Source: JADJPF01 sp964492845 (lineage in GTDB: Bacteria > Acidobacteriota > Blastocatellia > Chloracidobacteriales > JADJPF01). From it: DNA of 64,000 nucleotides. Positions 25,733 through 34,971 of this stretch are shown piece after piece (position 1 is the stretch's first letter; each line of letters starts with the position of its first letter). Location: the NCBI GenBank assembly GCA_964492845.1, contig CAZBMZ010000005.1, positions 124,001 through 188,000 of the forward strand, read 5' to 3'. Made by a program: the position numbers and the translations under genes. The notes beneath the pieces were generated by a model. That model did not search any database, was not told where the DNA came from, and worked only from the letters and a program-made list of their open reading frames with translations.

Positions 25733-26350
25733 CTATTTTTCGGGATTATCTTTTCCAGAATTAGGTAAACATAAAGTACAACCAAACACTGGGGTGGTTA
25801 TTTGAGGCAATACCCCATTATTTACTAAAGCAACAATGCTACTACGACCAATATTATCTCCAGCATGACCCCGCGCGCTTGTGATACCGCCGCTAAATAG
25901 TAACTTACCTTGAGGATCATACACAACCACTTGGCCGGAAGTAGTTGCATTAAATTTTTCTGCTATTTGACCTTCAAGGTCAATTTTAACTTCAAGTCCA
26001 GGAATTAATTTAGCTGTTTCCCAAATATCGGTTTGCTCCCAATCAACCGAACTATTTTTAGGTTTGGAAAACAACGAATAGGCTTTTAAGCGATTTTGAC
26101 ATTGAGTCATTAACCTAGCTAATTCTTCTAGTGTAGCACGTGTACAAGGGCATTTTGGATGACTAAATAAAATTAAAGTATATTTATCTTTAGCAAGTAA
26201 AACATTGTTATCACTGGGCCAAGTTGTAGGGGGGTGTGTAACTAAAGCCGCTTTATTTGCATGGTCAAGTACAAAATACATACCAATGCCAATAGCTAAT
26301 AACCAAAATGGTAACAATATTTTAAAGATTTTATTTCTTAATAAATACAT
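25733..26350 (-). CDS. Membrane-anchored thioredoxin-like protein (RedB-type)
   Basis: 205 residues with one N-terminal membrane anchor (ILLPFWLLAIGIGMYFVL) and a thioredoxin-like body facing outward. The redox-like site is CPC (C67, C69) in SHPKCPCTRATL rather than the usual CxxC. A second cysteine pair, CTLC (191-194), lies at the C-terminus in VFGCTLC. The body keeps the VVYDPQGKLLFSGG strand-turn of the TlpA-like fold. This arrangement recalls the family sometimes called RedB. It may transfer electrons or report redox state to the membrane kinase encoded 24 bases downstream; that is inference. No Shine-Dalgarno sequence is visible before the ATG. Confidence 0.75.
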   Translation of the reverse strand: MYLLRNKIFKILLPFWLLAIGIGMYFVLDHANKAALVTHPPTTWPSDNNVLLAKDKYTLILFSHPKCPCTRATLEELARLMTQCQNRLKAYSLFSKPKNSSVDWEQTDIWETAKLIPGLEVKIDLEGQIAEKFNATTSGQVVVYDPQGKLLFSGGITSARGHAGDNIGRSSIVALVNNGVLPQITTPVFGCTLCLPNSGKDNPEK

Positions 26351-26385
26351 TTTAGCTATTTTTTACTATTAATTAAACCAAAATT

Positions 26386-29300
26386 TTAAAATAATCTTTG
26401 CCGAGGGGTACGTTTTTGGAACAAACTAGTTCGGTTAGTTTGACAATAAACATGTACTTCCCCTTCAACTATTTCTAAACAACAGGATATATCACTAGAA
26501 AATGATTCACTTTTTAGCATTTTTATTGCATTTAAGGCTATAAGCTTAAATTGTTGTTCTGTAGGCATATTCTGAGGGGCTTTATAATTACTGCAAAGCT
26601 CCATAAATTTTTCATATAAAACAACTAACTCTCTATGAGCAACTACTTCATTATTTAGTTTACGGGATAATACTAATTTATTTTGTGATAATTGTGCAAC
26701 CATAGGACTAGTGGATGTTTGAGGTTGTAAGCTTTCTTCTACAAATGCTTCTAGATTTGAAGAAAAAGCTTTTTCTTCTCTAATTACTGCTGGAGGTGAA
26801 GGAGGTGGTGCAAACCTTTGTTCAATAGCGTATTCTTCATCAGGAAGATTTAAGTTCGTAGATTCTCCATCGTCCATTATTGTATCAAACCCATATTCAT
26901 TGCCGATCTCATCGCTAGGGAAGTTACTATTTTGTAAAGCATTATTAGTAATTGAGAAATGATTAGAATTACTTTCTCTAAGCAATATTTCGTTTGGTAA
27001 AGATTCTTCAGCTAAAGTTGTACTAGGTAAAGTTTTTATTACATCAGGTTTAGGATTATTAGAAACATTAAAACTACGCTCTCCAAAAACAAATTCATCT
27101 GGAACATATTCAATAGGGGATGGTTCATCATGGGGATTTACAACTTTAGGCAGATTAAAACCGCTGTTATTACCTAGGAGTAAGTCGCCCCAGCTTTTTT
27201 CTGGTGCTGAAAGAGTTGGATTTGGTGTAATGGATTTATTTATGTTATGAGGTTCTGGAGAAGAGTTTTCAACATTATTATTTGGTGAAAAAATATTTTC
27301 ATTTGTTTGAATACTAGCAAAATCCCCATAATCTACATTTGTTTGTGGTGGAGTCATTTCATAATTTGCTGATATATCAGAAGTAGGATAAGAGTTTTCT
27401 ACATTTTCTACATTTTCTAAAGAAGAATCTAAAGAAAGATTTGTATTAGCAAAATCACTAGCAGGTTGTGAAATGGCTTGCTGCAAATCTAAATTTTGTT
27501 CAGCAATCATTAAATTATTAAGTTCGTCTAAATTTAAGCTTACATCAATTAATTTATTAACGGTTGGTTGTACTTCTACATTTGAATCTTCTGTTACTAG
27601 ATTATTAGACTCGCTTTCTTGCATAGCAACAGTATTATCAATTAACAAATTAGGACTCTCTATTGCTGTTTGAGTGCTTTCTATTTGTTGACTTTCTTCT
27701 AAATTGTCTTGAATATCTAAATTATTTGTTGGCGGTATAACTGCTTTAGTTATTTCATCAGACACATTATCTTCTAAAGGTTGTGTCTCAGCAGTTTCGC
27801 TAATAACAGGCATTGATGCTTGGGTTGCAAATTTATTAGCTATGGAAGCATATAATTGTTTTTCCTCTTCATCCTCATCGGGAAATGTTACAGCCTCAAA
27901 AACTCCAGTAAATGGATCAAGATAAATATCATCTACTTCATCTAATTTAGTATTTCCTGCTTTAACACTCTCAACATCATTATTAGTTTCACTAGCATTT
28001 ATAGGATCTGTTGCTACAGTTTGAGCATTAAGAGAACTTTCTGGAGTTACTTCTTGAAGGGATGATGGAACACTTGGTAGTTTTTGAGTTATTTTATTAA
28101 GTTCTGTTTGAGAGAGAAATTGTTTTAATTGTTCTTCTGAAAGTTGAGGTGTATTTTCTGTATCTTCTGAAAAAGGTACAGCAGGTAGTTTAACTGTTGG
28201 ATGAGTTGGGGAAATAGATTCAAATAGTTGATCTGCTCTAGTAATTTTAACTATAGGAACTTTTTGAGTTTCTTTTAATGATTCTAATGACTCTAATGAT
28301 TGTAAGGATTCCGCCCAATCATCATCATAGTCACTTAAACCATTTGAAAAGGGTTTCTCTGCAATAGAATCTTCTTCAGGAATATCTGATATTATGGGGA
28401 GTTCTGAGAGGGTAGGAGCATTAGCTAAACGATCCCTATCTGCTTCAAAACTTGCTAAAGCACTTTCTAAGTCTATTGCTGGTTTAGTTGGTGGTAAAGG
28501 CAATTCTAAATTTAAGTCAAATTTGCCATCTTCTGTTATAGAAATAGCTTCTTTTAATTCTTCTTTTGGTTCTGTGTCTTTTGATGATAATTCTTCAACG
28601 GAGGCAATTGCTGATATATTAGCAGGCTCGCTACTTATTTCAGCTTCTACTTTTATTGTAGGATAAGTTGAAATGTCTATTGAATTAGTTGCTGCTAAAG
28701 GTTTTAAGAACCCGCTTGTTAACTTAATAGGAGCTTTTTCAACAGGTTTTTCTGCTGCTTCTCCAGAATTTAAGTTTGGTCTAGGGAACATTCCAGATTG
28801 ATAAAACTCAAGCAATTCGTCTTCTTCTGGAGAAGCTTTTGGTTCTTCATTTACTATTTCTTCTGAAACAGCAGGAATATTTGTAACAGTATTTTTTCTA
28901 ATTCTAGTAATATTTGGCAATTCTGCTGTAGTTGAGGCTTTGATTACTGGCTCATTAAGTATATTTGGCCTTGGAAAAAAGCCAGACTGATAAAACTCAA
29001 GTAGTTCGTCTTCTTCTAAAGAACTAGGTTTTTCTTTAGAAATACCTGTGTTAGTTAACGGCCCGGTTACAGATGGAAAAGCTTTTTCTAAAGAACTAGC
29101 AGATTCGATTTTTAAGTTGTCTGCTTTTATTGGAGGTATTACAGGATAATTGCTAAGACTAGATTCTACTTTTAATGGCGGTAGCGGTGCGGTTACTACT
29201 TCTTCTTTAAGTTCTTTAGGCTCTTTAGGTTGAAGAACTGTTGGAAGACAAATTTTAGTGTAATTTGCTATGTCATAACCGCTACGAATACCTGCACTAG

Positions 29301-31533
29301 TAAGAATTACTTCACCAGAATCATCTGTTAAAATAATATGTCCTGCTGCTGCTGATCCTAGTATTAATAGCAGTAAAGTAGATTGTTGTAAGCCAAAAGG
29401 TTCATTGTAAAATAACCGTTCTAAGTCTGTTTTACTAATAGTATTATTGTAAGCTCTATCTAATATATCTAGTAGTTTACCTAGGGGTGCATCTTGGGGT
29501 ATATCTGAACGTAGAGCATATTCAAAATTTTCTCCTACTAAACCTACAATATGAAGCGGTAAAGCAAACAAGCCTAGGTATTTTTTTAGCTCTGGTCTTG
29601 TCCATTCTGGAGGAAAGAAAAATCCTCTTGCTAATACTTTAATAGTTCTTTCAGTTAATAACTCGCTAAAAATTGGATGTCGAGAGAATTTTCCCTTCCA
29701 GACGGAATCAAGCATTGCACCTAGTAAGTAGGATAAGCGTTTTTCCTGACTAGAAAAAGGTTGTGCAATATCTTTTTGTGCAATACCTAAAAAGGTAGTC
29801 TCTAAATAACAACGAGAGAAAATTTTTGCTACCTGTGTAGTTAAATAAGTATCTTCAGCCTGCAATTCTTCTGGGTTAAGAAAAGTTTGTCCTTGTTGAC
29901 GAATTATTAATAAACGTTTTAGTAAACGTGACTCTTCTGTATGTAACTCATCAGGATACCAATAACGAATTACTTGATTTTGAGATAGTTCTGAACGTTG
30001 TTGGTTGAGAGAAGACAACGGAATTAAAATTAATTGCCACTCAAGATTTTTTTGCTTACTAGCTTGACTAGCTAATTCTGATGAACCACCTAGCTTAAGT
30101 ATTCCACGTCGATTTGTTCCACGCCAAGTTAATTCTAGCTCTGAGCGGCGTTGAAAATTATCTTTATCAAAAATCAACGGCCAATCCTTAAAAACTTGCT
30201 TGCCACTATCTATCAAAATTTCTACTAGTCTACTATCATCATCCTCTATTTGTGTAAGAGCTTCTTCTATAGGGTCTACCTTACTGATTTCTGCTAAACG
30301 AAGTTGAAAAAATTTCTCTGCACCTTCAGTTATAACAATCATTTTCTCCCCAGCAGCAGTTACCATAAAATCCATGATTGTTTTCATAGATTGGCGAAAG
30401 AGTACAGCAGGGCTATCATCAAAAATCATTACGCTATCAGCAAGTTGTAAAGCAGTAAATGGTTTTTCTGTTAAAGAAAGTAATGTAATTGCTCTTAGTA
30501 AAAACTTACCTTGAAATTGCTGAGTTAAGGGAAGTGCCTTAACAAAATTATCTAGTAAATAATCATAGGTATTAAATAAGTAAGTTAGTGTACCATTGCG
30601 CCTTAAATCATATTCAAATGTTTCAAATACCTCTACTAAACTAATTAAGTTAAATCCACGTCGCATAATTGTTCTAGGTGTAACATTGTAGAAAAAGCTA
30701 AATAAAGAAAATGTACGAGCATAAGTACGTAACGCAGGAGTAATTTTTAAGACTTGTGGATGTAGAGGAAAACTTTGTAAGAATTCTTGTTGACTCCATT
30801 GAAAAGAAGGTACTTTTTGGTGTAGTTCATTATAAAGATTATCTAAAGCTTTACGCTGATCATTTTTTTTAGGACATATAAATTCATCTAATACTACAGC
30901 TAAATTACTAATAGGCAGAGTTTCTATAGCTATCATTGCTCCAGCATTAGATAATGTTTTAGAAAGTAGCTCTATTAAATCTTGATCTAAAGCGATAAAA
31001 AGTTGATATCGCTTTGAATTAGCATTATTTACTAGGCTAACTAGCCAATGTAAGCATTCATCTCGTTTAGAACGTCGCAAAAGTAAAGAAATACCATCTA
31101 TAAAGACAAAAACGTTTTTCCCTGTAGAACAAGCAGCTTCTATTTGAGCATCTCCACGTGTAGTAAGTAATGTTATGTCAGTCTGTTCACTATCACAATT
31201 TATTGTTACCATAGTTTGAGAGCGTGAGCGAGTATCAACAGCTTGTTCTAAGCGTTTACGGGCAAAGGGGTGTTGGATTTTTTGAATTAGTTCTGGTTGA
31301 GCAATAATAGCTCTTAGAAATGCTAAAAGGTGGCTTTTTCCTACACCACGTTCACCAACAACAAAACCAACTAGACCATTGCGGGCTTCATCAATTAGCG
31401 CATCAATTATTCCTGCAACAATTTCTGTACATTGATAAGAGTTCACCACTTGTTCATTAGTAGCTGAATCAAGACGAGTGATTTGATCAATATTATGAAT
31501 TGTAATAAAAGATTTTATTGGTTGTGATGACAT
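26386..31533 (-). CDS. Giant P-loop ATPase-like protein with long acidic disordered region
   Basis: A 1715-residue protein I cannot assign. The N-terminal part (about 40-470) is a P-loop domain: Walker A GERGVGKSH at 60-68, and a Walker-B-like strand NVFVFIDG (140-147) where the usual DE is D146-G. It recalls the ATPases of DUF6079/PglY-like proteins by the SY-x(20)-G-x-GKSH layout, but similarity is not established. About 470-780 looks globular. From about 780 to 1600 the chain is acidic, Ser/Glu/Asn-rich and probably disordered. It contains a duplicated motif EEDELLEFYQSG-FPRPN (about residues 836 and 898). A short folded tail (about 1610-1715) ends in a Cys-containing strand-rich segment. 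It is the first gene of a tight three-gene unit. Confidence 0.7.
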   Translation of the reverse strand: MSSQPIKSFITIHNIDQITRLDSATNEQVVNSYQCTEIVAGIIDALIDEARNGLVGFVVGERGVGKSHLLAFLRAIIAQPELIQKIQHPFARKRLEQAVDTRSRSQTMVTINCDSEQTDITLLTTRGDAQIEAACSTGKNVFVFIDGISLLLRRSKRDECLHWLVSLVNNANSKRYQLFIALDQDLIELLSKTLSNAGAMIAIETLPISNLAVVLDEFICPKKNDQRKALDNLYNELHQKVPSFQWSQQEFLQSFPLHPQVLKITPALRTYARTFSLFSFFYNVTPRTIMRRGFNLISLVEVFETFEYDLRRNGTLTYLFNTYDYLLDNFVKALPLTQQFQGKFLLRAITLLSLTEKPFTALQLADSVMIFDDSPAVLFRQSMKTIMDFMVTAAGEKMIVITEGAEKFFQLRLAEISKVDPIEEALTQIEDDDSRLVEILIDSGKQVFKDWPLIFDKDNFQRRSELELTWRGTNRRGILKLGGSSELASQASKQKNLEWQLILIPLSSLNQQRSELSQNQVIRYWYPDELHTEESRLLKRLLIIRQQGQTFLNPEELQAEDTYLTTQVAKIFSRCYLETTFLGIAQKDIAQPFSSQEKRLSYLLGAMLDSVWKGKFSRHPIFSELLTERTIKVLARGFFFPPEWTRPELKKYLGLFALPLHIVGLVGENFEYALRSDIPQDAPLGKLLDILDRAYNNTISKTDLERLFYNEPFGLQQSTLLLLILGSAAAGHIILTDDSGEVILTSAGIRSGYDIANYTKICLPTVLQPKEPKELKEEVVTAPLPPLKVESSLSNYPVIPPIKADNLKIESASSLEKAFPSVTGPLTNTGISKEKPSSLEEDELLEFYQSGFFPRPNILNEPVIKASTTAELPNITRIRKNTVTNIPAVSEEIVNEEPKASPEEDELLEFYQSGMFPRPNLNSGEAAEKPVEKAPIKLTSGFLKPLAATNSIDISTYPTIKVEAEISSEPANISAIASVEELSSKDTEPKEELKEAISITEDGKFDLNLELPLPPTKPAIDLESALASFEADRDRLANAPTLSELPIISDIPEEDSIAEKPFSNGLSDYDDDWAESLQSLESLESLKETQKVPIVKITRADQLFESISPTHPTVKLPAVPFSEDTENTPQLSEEQLKQFLSQTELNKITQKLPSVPSSLQEVTPESSLNAQTVATDPINASETNNDVESVKAGNTKLDEVDDIYLDPFTGVFEAVTFPDEDEEEKQLYASIANKFATQASMPVISETAETQPLEDNVSDEITKAVIPPTNNLDIQDNLEESQQIESTQTAIESPNLLIDNTVAMQESESNNLVTEDSNVEVQPTVNKLIDVSLNLDELNNLMIAEQNLDLQQAISQPASDFANTNLSLDSSLENVENVENSYPTSDISANYEMTPPQTNVDYGDFASIQTNENIFSPNNNVENSSPEPHNINKSITPNPTLSAPEKSWGDLLLGNNSGFNLPKVVNPHDEPSPIEYVPDEFVFGERSFNVSNNPKPDVIKTLPSTTLAEESLPNEILLRESNSNHFSITNNALQNSNFPSDEIGNEYGFDTIMDDGESTNLNLPDEEYAIEQRFAPPPSPPAVIREEKAFSSNLEAFVEESLQPQTSTSPMVAQLSQNKLVLSRKLNNEVVAHRELVVLYEKFMELCSNYKAPQNMPTEQQFKLIALNAIKMLKSESFSSDISCCLEIVEGEVHVYCQTNRTSLFQKRTPRQRLF

Positions 31534-31677
31534 AATTAACTAGGAGCAACTCCAGAAACTATTCTATCGAATTTTTCCTTTAGAAAACAGAAAGATTTTG
31601 CAGAATTTCTTTCTATAACACATAATTGCTAGAAAAATAAAATTTTATTGCAAAGAAAATTATCTAAAGGTAAACTC

Positions 31678-31798
31678 TTTTGGCAAACACATTATATCCT
31701 TGCTTAAAACGTCTAACTTCTAAGAAAAGCTTTCTTCTTATCTTTTTCTTAAAAGACGTGGCAACCGCTTACATCCAATGTGGGTTTGCTTGCCAAAA
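31678..31798 (+). promoter_or_regulatory. Nested inverted repeats in the divergent leader
   Basis: TTTTGGCAA (31678-31686) pairs with TTGCCAAAA (31790-31798). Inside it, ACGTCT (31709-31714) pairs with AGACGT (31754-31759). Innermost, TAAGAA (31721-31726) pairs with TTCTTA (31735-31740) around a self-complementary AAAGCTTT. All three are nested and end 14 bases before the hybrid kinase ATG. The region is AT-rich, so some could be chance. Confidence 0.35.
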
Positions 31799-31812
31799 AT
31801 TTATAAATAACT

Positions 31813-33669
31813 ATGTCTAAGCGTCCAAAAGTAGTGTTGGTAGAAGATGATGCTCAGTTTCGTACTGTGTTATTAAGAAGACTGCAATCACTTGAATGTG
31901 ATGTAGTTGCGGCAGAAGATGGGCTAAAGGGATGGGAAGTTATTAATACTTTTCAACCAGATTTGATTGTGTCTGACTTAATGATGCCAGGGCTAAACGG
32001 TTATGAACTATGCCAACAAGTTAAATCTACTCCAAAATTAAACCACATTTATTTCATTATCCTTACAGCAAGAGATTCTATAGATGATAGAATCACTGGA
32101 TTAGACATTGGAGCCGATGACTATATTGCTAAACCTATTAATAGCAAAGAGTTACTTTCACGTATTCGTGCAGGTCTACGTATCAGCACACTTTATAACC
32201 AAGTAAAAGTATCAGAACAAAAATATAGAACTTTAGTAGAAAATGCTTCTGATGCTATTTTATTATTTGATGTTTCTGGTCAATGTGTAGAAGTTAATGA
32301 AAGAGCCTCTCAAATGCTGGGCTATAGTAAAACAGAACTACTTAGTATGCGTTTTAGTGATTTGTGGGCAGAATCAGAATTTACTGAATCAGAAAAAACT
32401 TTTGAAGCCATGTTTCGTATAGGCAATTTTATAGAAGAAGTAAAAATGCGTCGTAAGGATGGCTTAATCCTACCTATAGAGTCAGCTAATACAATCATAA
32501 ATACAGGTACAGAAGTACTTTGTCAATGTATTGTTCGGGATATTACTGTACGAAAAGAAAGCGAGCAACAGTTAATACAAGTAGAAAAATTAAGGGCTTT
32601 AGGTGGAATGGTAGGAGGAATTGCACACGATTTTAATAATTTATTAGCAGCAATTTTAGGCTATACCGAACTATCTCTTCGTGATACTAGAGATGAAACC
32701 CTAACACGTCGGCTAAAAGTAATTGAAAAAGCTGCTCGTGATGGAGCAGAAACCGTTAGACTTCTACAAGAATTTACTAAAACCCGTAAGGATATTAGAT
32801 TAGAGAATGTTAACCTAAATAAGTTAATTGACCAGGTTTTGCTTCTAACCCGTCATCGCTGGAAAGATTCAGCACAATCTAGAGGCATTTCCATCCGTAT
32901 AAAAACCGAATATTCAACCATACCAGAAATTCAAGGAAATATTGCTGAACTACGAGAAGCCCTAGCAAATGTTGTCTTTAATGCTGTAGATGCTACAACA
33001 AAAGATGGTACTATTACTTGCCGGACTTGGATTAATGGAGAGTATTTATATATTTCAATGGCTGATACTGGTATAGGAATGTCTGAAGAAATACGCCAAC
33101 GTATCTTTGACCCTTTCTTTACAACTAAAGGAGTCTCAAGCAGCGGACTAGGACTTTCTGTTTGTTATGGTATTATCAACCGACATGGAGGAGAAATTTT
33201 AGTAGATAGCCAAGAAAGCATTGGCACAACTTTTACCATTAAACTACCTATGTCTTTACCTCAGCTTCCAATAGAACCAATAGCAGTAAAATCAAAACAA
33301 GAACCAATAAACATCTTAATTATTGATGATGAAGATTTTGTACGCGGTGCAATACATGAAATCCTAGAAGATGAAGGTCATCATGTAGTTGATGCAAGCT
33401 CTGGCGAAGAAGGCATAGAAAAATTTCATAAAGAAAAATTTGATTTAGTATTAACTGATCTAGGTATGCCAGGACTAGCTGGCTGGGAAGTAATTGCACG
33501 AATTAAAGCTATAAACGAAAAAGTGCCTATAATTTTGCTTACAGGCTGGGCCAACCAAACAGACTTAAAACTAGCTAAAGAAAGTGGTGTAGACCTAATT
33601 TTAGCTAAACCCGTCACTAGCAAAGACTTACTAGCAAAGATTAGCAAAGCAGTTGAAAAAAACAATTAG
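31813..33669 (+). CDS. Hybrid sensor histidine kinase (REC-PAS-HisKA-HATPase-REC)
   Basis: A 618-residue soluble hybrid kinase. The N-terminal receiver has D55 in LIVSDLMMPG. A PAS domain (about 130-255) follows, then HisKA with H272 in GGIAHDFNNLLAAILGY and a HATPase with DTGIGM and GLGLSV. A C-terminal receiver has D549 in VLTDLGMPG. It therefore links input phosphorylation from another kinase to a phosphorelay or output. No HTH or other effector domain is present. It is divergent from the giant P-loop gene with about 280 bases between, so the two may share regulatory sequence. Confidence 0.9.
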   Translation: MSKRPKVVLVEDDAQFRTVLLRRLQSLECDVVAAEDGLKGWEVINTFQPDLIVSDLMMPGLNGYELCQQVKSTPKLNHIYFIILTARDSIDDRITGLDIGADDYIAKPINSKELLSRIRAGLRISTLYNQVKVSEQKYRTLVENASDAILLFDVSGQCVEVNERASQMLGYSKTELLSMRFSDLWAESEFTESEKTFEAMFRIGNFIEEVKMRRKDGLILPIESANTIINTGTEVLCQCIVRDITVRKESEQQLIQVEKLRALGGMVGGIAHDFNNLLAAILGYTELSLRDTRDETLTRRLKVIEKAARDGAETVRLLQEFTKTRKDIRLENVNLNKLIDQVLLLTRHRWKDSAQSRGISIRIKTEYSTIPEIQGNIAELREALANVVFNAVDATTKDGTITCRTWINGEYLYISMADTGIGMSEEIRQRIFDPFFTTKGVSSSGLGLSVCYGIINRHGGEILVDSQESIGTTFTIKLPMSLPQLPIEPIAVKSKQEPINILIIDDEDFVRGAIHEILEDEGHHVVDASSGEEGIEKFHKEKFDLVLTDLGMPGLAGWEVIARIKAINEKVPIILLTGWANQTDLKLAKESGVDLILAKPVTSKDLLAKISKAVEKNN

Positions 33670-33675
33670 TTAAGA

Positions 33676-33761
33676 AGTCGTTACTCTTATAGCGACTCTT
33701 AATATCTTAGTCCCGTCAGGGACGTTACAACCAACTTGGCAGTTACCTGCCAAGTTGGTTG
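33676..33761 (+). repeat. Dispersed multi-hairpin intergenic repeat, copy 2
   Basis: Three hairpins in a row: AGTCG-n12-CGACT (33676-33697), AGTCCC-gtca-GGGACG-like (33709-33724), and a 14-base perfect stem with 6-base loop (CAACCAACTTGGCA at 33728-33741 with its complement at 33748-33761). The order and the cores GTCG, AGTCCC/GGGAC and CTTGGCA/TGCCAAG match copy 1 at 13965-14084. It lies between two converging genes. Confidence 0.75.
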
Positions 33762-33818
33762 CAAAAATCAATCCCGTTTGAATAATGTTAAAAATATAAC
33801 ATAATGAATTTATTATAG

Positions 33819-34889
33819 TTATTGGAGTTGCTGTAATTGTTTTTTTGCTTCTATAGCCCAAGGGGAATTAGCATCTAGCTTAAGGTAGTGTTCCCAGTCA
33901 GAACGAGCATCATTATATTGCTTAAGCCGATGGAAAATCAAAGCTCTATTAAAGATAGCTGCTAGATAATTTGGGTTAATACTTAGTGCTTTATTAATAT
34001 AAACTAAGGCTTGTTGATAGTTTTTTGTTGCTGCTTCGGCTACAGCTAAATCGGTTAAAATGGCTACATCTTCGGGTTTAGCAACTAGGGCTTGGGAAAG
34101 TTGTTCAATTGCTTTTTGGTGATTGTCTGAGAGCATTAAAGCTTGGGCAAGGATTTGTTTGTTGGTTGGAGTTGGGTTTTTTTCAACTTCGGTTGTTAAA
34201 TTTTCTATAGTTGTTGCTAATTTGCTTTTTTGTTCTTCAGTTGAGCCACGTGATTCAAGTGAAGGGGCATAATCAAGATCTGCTATTCTTAAATCACTTG
34301 GACGGCCCATTTGATTAACTTCTTTTATTAATTCAATACTTTTAGCTATTGTTTCATTATTAGAATTATTATTTTGTGAGTTTAATAATGCAAATGCACC
34401 TACAAGTAAAAATATTACTAGGGATGCTGCAATAGCTAGTTGGCTAATTTTCCAATTAAAAGTCTTAGAGATAGCTTTTTCGTTTAATGATTTTTGATGA
34501 TCTGCAAGAGAAACTATATTACTTGGTTTATTAGGTTCTTTAATGTTTTCTGTATTATCACTATTTGCTAAAGTAGTTTTTACTAATTCACGGATTTTCT
34601 TTTCTTCAGAAGCTAAATTATTATAAAGGAAAGATTCTTCTACAATGGATTCTTCTTTGTTACTTATTTGGGCTAAAGCAGCTAAAGTATTGCAGCATTC
34701 ATCACATTCAGCTATATGTGCCTCAATTTCTACTAGCTCATCACTACTTAGTTGGCTAGTAAAATATTTTAAGGTTTTTGCTTCGTATGAACAGGCATTA
34801 TTTTCCATAATCTTTAGCTCTAATAATTTTCTTGCGATAGTAAAATAACTAAAAACATCAACTTCATTTTCACAAGATTTCGTTTTCAT
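33819..34889 (-). CDS. Zinc-finger anti-sigma factor with TPR region
   Basis: A membrane protein, up to 356 residues. The N-terminal cytoplasmic part has the anti-sigma zinc motif HIAECDECC (H-x3-C-x2-C). A single transmembrane segment (LAIAASLVIFLLVGAFALL) follows near residue 155. The outer part (about 225-356) has TPR-like repeats, e.g. NYQQALVYINKALSINPNY. It probably holds the adjacent sigma factor inactive until a periplasmic signal arrives. The first ATG (34889) gives a 27-residue extension with no clear ribosome site; MENNACS at 34808 is a credible alternative start. It lies 82 bases downstream of the sigma gene. Confidence 0.82.
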   Translation of the reverse strand: MKTKSCENEVDVFSYFTIARKLLELKIMENNACSYEAKTLKYFTSQLSSDELVEIEAHIAECDECCNTLAALAQISNKEESIVEESFLYNNLASEEKKIRELVKTTLANSDNTENIKEPNKPSNIVSLADHQKSLNEKAISKTFNWKISQLAIAASLVIFLLVGAFALLNSQNNNSNNETIAKSIELIKEVNQMGRPSDLRIADLDYAPSLESRGSTEEQKSKLATTIENLTTEVEKNPTPTNKQILAQALMLSDNHQKAIEQLSQALVAKPEDVAILTDLAVAEAATKNYQQALVYINKALSINPNYLAAIFNRALIFHRLKQYNDARSDWEHYLKLDANSPWAIEAKKQLQQLQ

Positions 34890-34971
34890 AAGTTTTCAAC
34901 TGTCTAATCTATACAATTTATAGAGGGATAATAAATAAGACGTAAAAACCTTTTGAATACGTACAAAAACT

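Noticed and set aside
31534..31677. tRNA, rRNA or mobile-element ends in the larger gaps
   Set aside because: I looked for tRNA-like TTCGA arms, long terminal inverted repeats with transposase remnants, and regularly spaced repeats in all gaps and found none.
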